Assembly (NCBI GenBank): GCA_035444405.1
Contig: DAOMOP010000184.1
Coordinates: 1 to 8,002, forward strand
Source: DAOMOP01 sp035444405
Lineage (GTDB): Bacteria > Pseudomonadota > Gammaproteobacteria > Burkholderiales > Rhodocyclaceae
Length of the DNA: 8,002 nucleotides
Reading direction: 5' to 3'
Shown here in pieces: positions 5,819-8,002 of this stretch. Each line of letters starts with the position of its first letter. Position 1 is the stretch's first letter. The translations under genes and the position numbers were made by a program. A model generated the notes under the pieces. That model saw only the letters and a program-made list of their open reading frames with translations. It had not been told where the DNA came from and did no database searches.

Positions 5819-6609
5819 AGACAGAAACACTCGGATTGAACAGGGACCAGCACGGCAGCCGCAGCCTTCTGCGCTTTGCCGCGCCGCAGGTCTTCTATCC
5901 GCTGGCCGGAAGACTCGCGCCCTGGTTCGCGGCCATCGCGGCGGTACTGACGGTGGCGGGGCTGTGGATCGGCTTCTTCGTCGCACCGACCGATTTCCAG
6001 CAGGGCGAAGTCTATCGCGTCATCTTCATTCACGTGCCGGCGGCGTGGATGTCGATGCTGATCTATCTCGTGATGGCGTTCTGGTCGGCGGTCGGCCTGG
6101 TCATGAACACGCGGCTGTCCTTCATGATGTCGCAGGCGCTCGCGCCGACCGGCGCGATGTTCTGTTTCGTCGCGCTCTGGACCGGTGCGCTGTGGGGCAA
6201 GCCGACCTGGGGCACCTACTGGGTGTGGGACGCACGGCTGACCTCGCAGCTGCTGCTGCTGTTCCTGTACCTGGGCTTCATCGCGCTGACCCACGCCATC
6301 GAGGATTCGCGCCGCGCCGACCGCGCCGGCGCGATCATCGCGCTGGTCGGGGCGGTCAATGTGCCGATCATCTATTTTTCCGTGCAGTGGTGGAACACCT
6401 TGCATCAGGGCGCATCGGTGAGCCTGACCCGGGCGCCGTCGATGGCTTCGGCAATGCTCGCCGGCATGCTGATCATGGCGCTGGCGGCGTGGGCCTACAC
6501 CTTCGCCGTGGCGTTCTGGCGCGTGCGTTCGCTGATCCTCGAGCGCGAGCGTCACACCGAGTGGGTCGGCGCCGAGCTCGAGGCCGAGGCCCGCAGGGGA
6601 GGGGCGTGA
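5815..6609 (+). CDS. ccmC: Heme-handling protein CcmC
   Basis: Six-helix inner-membrane protein that attaches heme to CcmE on the periplasmic side. 264 residues (E. coli 245; the extra length is mainly N-terminal). The tryptophan-rich WWD domain WGKPTWGTYWVWDAR is at 127-141. The two heme-ligand histidines of the family are present: H73 in FIHVPAAW and H197 in WWNTLHQGASV, matching E. coli H60 and H184 with a constant offset. ATG 5815 overlaps the ccmB stop (ATGA). The C-terminus overlaps the ccmD start by one base (TGATG). The SD is weak, consistent with coupled translation. CcmF is the related alternative but is larger and encoded downstream. Confidence 0.97.
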   Translation: MKTETLGLNRDQHGSRSLLRFAAPQVFYPLAGRLAPWFAAIAAVLTVAGLWIGFFVAPTDFQQGEVYRVIFIHVPAAWMSMLIYLVMAFWSAVGLVMNTRLSFMMSQALAPTGAMFCFVALWTGALWGKPTWGTYWVWDARLTSQLLLLFLYLGFIALTHAIEDSRRADRAGAIIALVGAVNVPIIYFSVQWWNTLHQGASVSLTRAPSMASAMLAGMLIMALAAWAYTFAVAFWRVRSLILERERHTEWVGAELEAEARRGGA

Positions 6610-6818
6610 TGGAGTGGGGCTCGTGGAGCGCGTTCTGGGACATGGGCGGCGCGGCTGCCTTCGTGTGGGGCAGCTACGCCGTCACCGCGGTCCTGATCGT
6701 CGCGGAACTCGTTCTGGTGCTGCGCCGTCGTAGGGATACCGCGCGCCGGCTTTTGAGGTTGCGTCGCGCCGCGCCGCCAGGGGGCGGCAGGCGTGCGTCT
6801 GAGGAGATCTTCGAATGA
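6609..6818 (+). CDS. ccmD: Heme exporter protein CcmD (small membrane protein)
   Basis: Small single-helix protein that holds CcmC, CcmE and CcmAB together and aids release of holo-CcmE. 69 residues, the same as E. coli CcmD. It begins MEWGSWSAFWDMGG, followed by AAFVWGSYAV, a typical CcmD segment entering one transmembrane helix (~17-38), then an Arg-rich cytoplasmic tail (RRRRDTARRLLRLRR, 39-53) and an acidic end EEIFE. ATG at 6609 overlaps the ccmC stop by one base; GTG at 6606 is an in-frame alternative. It ends in ATGA with ccmE. The tail contains a small hairpin (6773-6788). Called by position and the N-terminal motif. Confidence 0.92.
   Translation: MEWGSWSAFWDMGGAAAFVWGSYAVTAVLIVAELVLVLRRRRDTARRLLRLRRAAPPGGGRRASEEIFE
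6801..6806 (+). promoter_or_regulatory. Ribosome-binding site of ccmE
   Basis: GAGGAG eight bases before the ccmE ATG, within the ccmD tail (Glu-Glu codons). It is the strongest SD in the ccm set and might raise CcmE output over the weakly primed neighbours. Confidence 0.7.
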
Positions 6819-7261
6819 AACCCCGTACCAAGAGACTGGTGCTGCTCGGCAGTGCGGCAGGCCTGCTGGTGGGTGCGGTAACGCTCGTGCTGTCGGCGTT
6901 CCAGCAGAATCTGGTGTTTTTCCATACGCCCACCGAGGTGGCGCAGGGCAAGGCGCCGAGCGCGCGGGCCTTTCGTATCGGCGGGCTGGTCGAGGCAGGC
7001 TCGATCCTGCGCGAAGCCGACGGCGTGACGGTGCGCTTCGCAATCACCGATACCGCCGAGTCGATTCCGGTCGCCTACCGCGGCTCGCTTCCGGATCTGT
7101 TCCAGGAAGGCAAGGGTGCGGTGGTGCAGGGTACGCTCGGCAGCGACGGCCTTTTCGTCGCCTCCGAAGTGCTCGCCAAGCACGACGAGAACTACATGCC
7201 GGTCGAGGCGCAGTACGCGCTCGACCAGGCGCACGACGCTGCGCGGACGGTAAGCGAATGA
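6815..7261 (+). CDS. ccmE: Heme chaperone CcmE
   Basis: Membrane-anchored periplasmic heme chaperone that binds heme covalently and carries it to the CcmF/H ligase. 148 residues: basic N-terminus MKPRTKR, one anchor helix (~8-29), then a beta-barrel (OB-fold) domain with FFHTPTEV, FRIGGLVEAGS, VRFAITDT, VAYRGSLPDLFQEGKGAVVQG and FVASEVLAKHDENYMP. The heme-binding His is H123 in HDENY, with Tyr127 as the usual axial partner (E. coli H130/Y134). It is therefore the standard His-type CcmE, not the Cys variant. ATG 6815 overlaps ccmD; the stop overlaps ccmF (ATGA). Confidence 0.97.
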   Translation: MKPRTKRLVLLGSAAGLLVGAVTLVLSAFQQNLVFFHTPTEVAQGKAPSARAFRIGGLVEAGSILREADGVTVRFAITDTAESIPVAYRGSLPDLFQEGKGAVVQGTLGSDGLFVASEVLAKHDENYMPVEAQYALDQAHDAARTVSE

Positions 7262-8002
7262 TCGGCGAGATCGGACATTTCGCGCTGATACTTGCGTTGG
7301 TGCTGGCGCTCGTGCAGGCCGTGGTGCCGCTCGTCGGCGCCTGGCGCAACCGCTTGTCGCTGATGGTGGTCGGGCGATCGGCGGCGCAGGCGCAGCTGTT
7401 GTTCCTGTTCGTCGCGTACGCCTGCCTGACCTGGGTGTTCGTCAACAGCGACTTCTCCGTCCGCCTGGCGGCGAGCCACTCGCATTCGGCGACGCCGCTG
7501 ATCTACAAGATCACCGGCGTGTGGGGCAACCACGAGGGCTCGCTCCTGTTGTGGGCGATGATGCTGTCGGTGTGGACGGTCGCGGTGACGGTGTTCAGCC
7601 GCAACCTGCCGGAGGCCTTCATGGCGCGCGTGCTCGGCGTGCTCGGTGCGGTCAGCGCGGGCTTCGTCTCGTTCACGCTGTTTACGTCGAACCCGTTCGA
7701 GCGGCTCCTGCCCGCGGTGGCCGAAGGTCGTGACCTCAATCCGCTGCTGCAGGATCCAGGCATGATCATCCACCCGCCGCTGCTCTACATGGGCTACGTC
7801 GGCTTTTCGGTCGCGTTCGCGTTCGCGATCGCGGCGCTGCTCACCGGGCGCATGGACGCCGCGTGGGCACGCTGGTCGCGCCCATGGACGACGATGGCGT
7901 GGGTGTTCCTGACCACCGGCATCGCGGTCGGCTCGGGCTGGGCCTACTACGAGCTCGGCTGGGGCGGCTGGTGGTTCTGGGATCCGGTCGAGAACGCGTC
8001 GT
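7258..8002 (+). CDS. ccmF: Cytochrome c heme lyase CcmF, N-terminal part (3' truncated by window edge)
   Basis: Large inner-membrane protein of the heme ligation complex that takes heme from CcmE and joins it to apocytochrome CXXCH. 248 residues are visible and the frame is still open at the window end; full CcmF is usually ~650. It begins MIGEIGHFALILALVLAL, has several membrane segments, the family stretch PLIYKITGVWGNHEGSLLLW (80-99), LNPLLQDPGMIIHPPLLYMG (160-179, with a conserved His172), and the WWD domain WGGWWFWDPVENAS (235-248), which is cut just at its end. ATG 7258 overlaps the ccmE stop (ATGA). Frame and motifs are unambiguous. Confidence 0.97.
   Translation, partial: MIGEIGHFALILALVLALVQAVVPLVGAWRNRLSLMVVGRSAAQAQLLFLFVAYACLTWVFVNSDFSVRLAASHSHSATPLIYKITGVWGNHEGSLLLWAMMLSVWTVAVTVFSRNLPEAFMARVLGVLGAVSAGFVSFTLFTSNPFERLLPAVAEGRDLNPLLQDPGMIIHPPLLYMGYVGFSVAFAFAIAALLTGRMDAAWARWSRPWTTMAWVFLTTGIAVGSGWAYYELGWGGWWFWDPVENAS

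Noticed and set aside
5374..6555. Long antisense open frame opposite ccmB-ccmC
   Set aside because: Composition is the Arg/His/Gln-rich pattern of high-GC shadow frames, and it lies opposite genes with clear family motifs.
1..8002. CRISPR arrays, tRNA/rRNA genes, insertion sequences, phage or defence genes
   Set aside because: None seen; the window is filled with ordinary nap and ccm genes on one strand.

Overview
The window is a high-GC, densely packed stretch carrying two adjacent, co-oriented gene sets: the 3' part of a periplasmic nitrate reductase cluster (napA-napG-napH-napB-napC) and the first six genes of the cytochrome c maturation system I cluster (ccmA-B-C-D-E-ccmF). All genes are on the + strand. 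Gene order, protein content and codon use suggest a denitrifying or nitrate-respiring betaproteobacterium, perhaps of the Thauera/Azoarcus (Rhodocyclales) type. That placement is inference from general resemblance, not from a search.

Layout: 1-1394 C-terminal part of NapA (start off the left edge); 1395-1473 short spacer with two tandem GC hairpins; 1474-1596 a twin-arginine leader start that runs into ten Ns (1597-1606); 1607-2399 body of napG; 2396-3310 napH; 3307-3762 napB; 3791-4405 napC; 4406-4517 the only sizeable spacer between functional blocks, with two hairpins; 4518-5144 ccmA; 5138-5818 ccmB; 5815-6609 ccmC; 6609-6818 ccmD; 6815-7261 ccmE; 7258-8002 ccmF, cut by the right edge. No stretch over 300 bases lacks a gene.

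How the genes work together: NapC (membrane tetraheme quinol dehydrogenase) and NapH/NapG (membrane and periplasmic iron-sulfur proteins) pass quinol electrons to the diheme NapB and then to the Mo/Fe-S catalytic subunit NapA, which reduces nitrate to nitrite in the periplasm. NapB and NapC are c-type cytochromes (six CXXCH motifs between them). The ccm genes export heme and attach it to such motifs: CcmAB is the ABC transporter that releases heme-loaded CcmE, CcmC and CcmD load heme onto CcmE, and CcmF takes part in ligation to apocytochrome. The nap-ccm adjacency is also known from E. coli.

I did not find a convincing undescribed system. The points most worth a second look are the assembly gap at the napG start with two similar Tat leaders, the mutually exclusive hairpins between napA and napG, an FNR-like site inside an unusually AT-rich patch of ccmB, and the hairpin pair plus SD-less start at the nap/ccm border.
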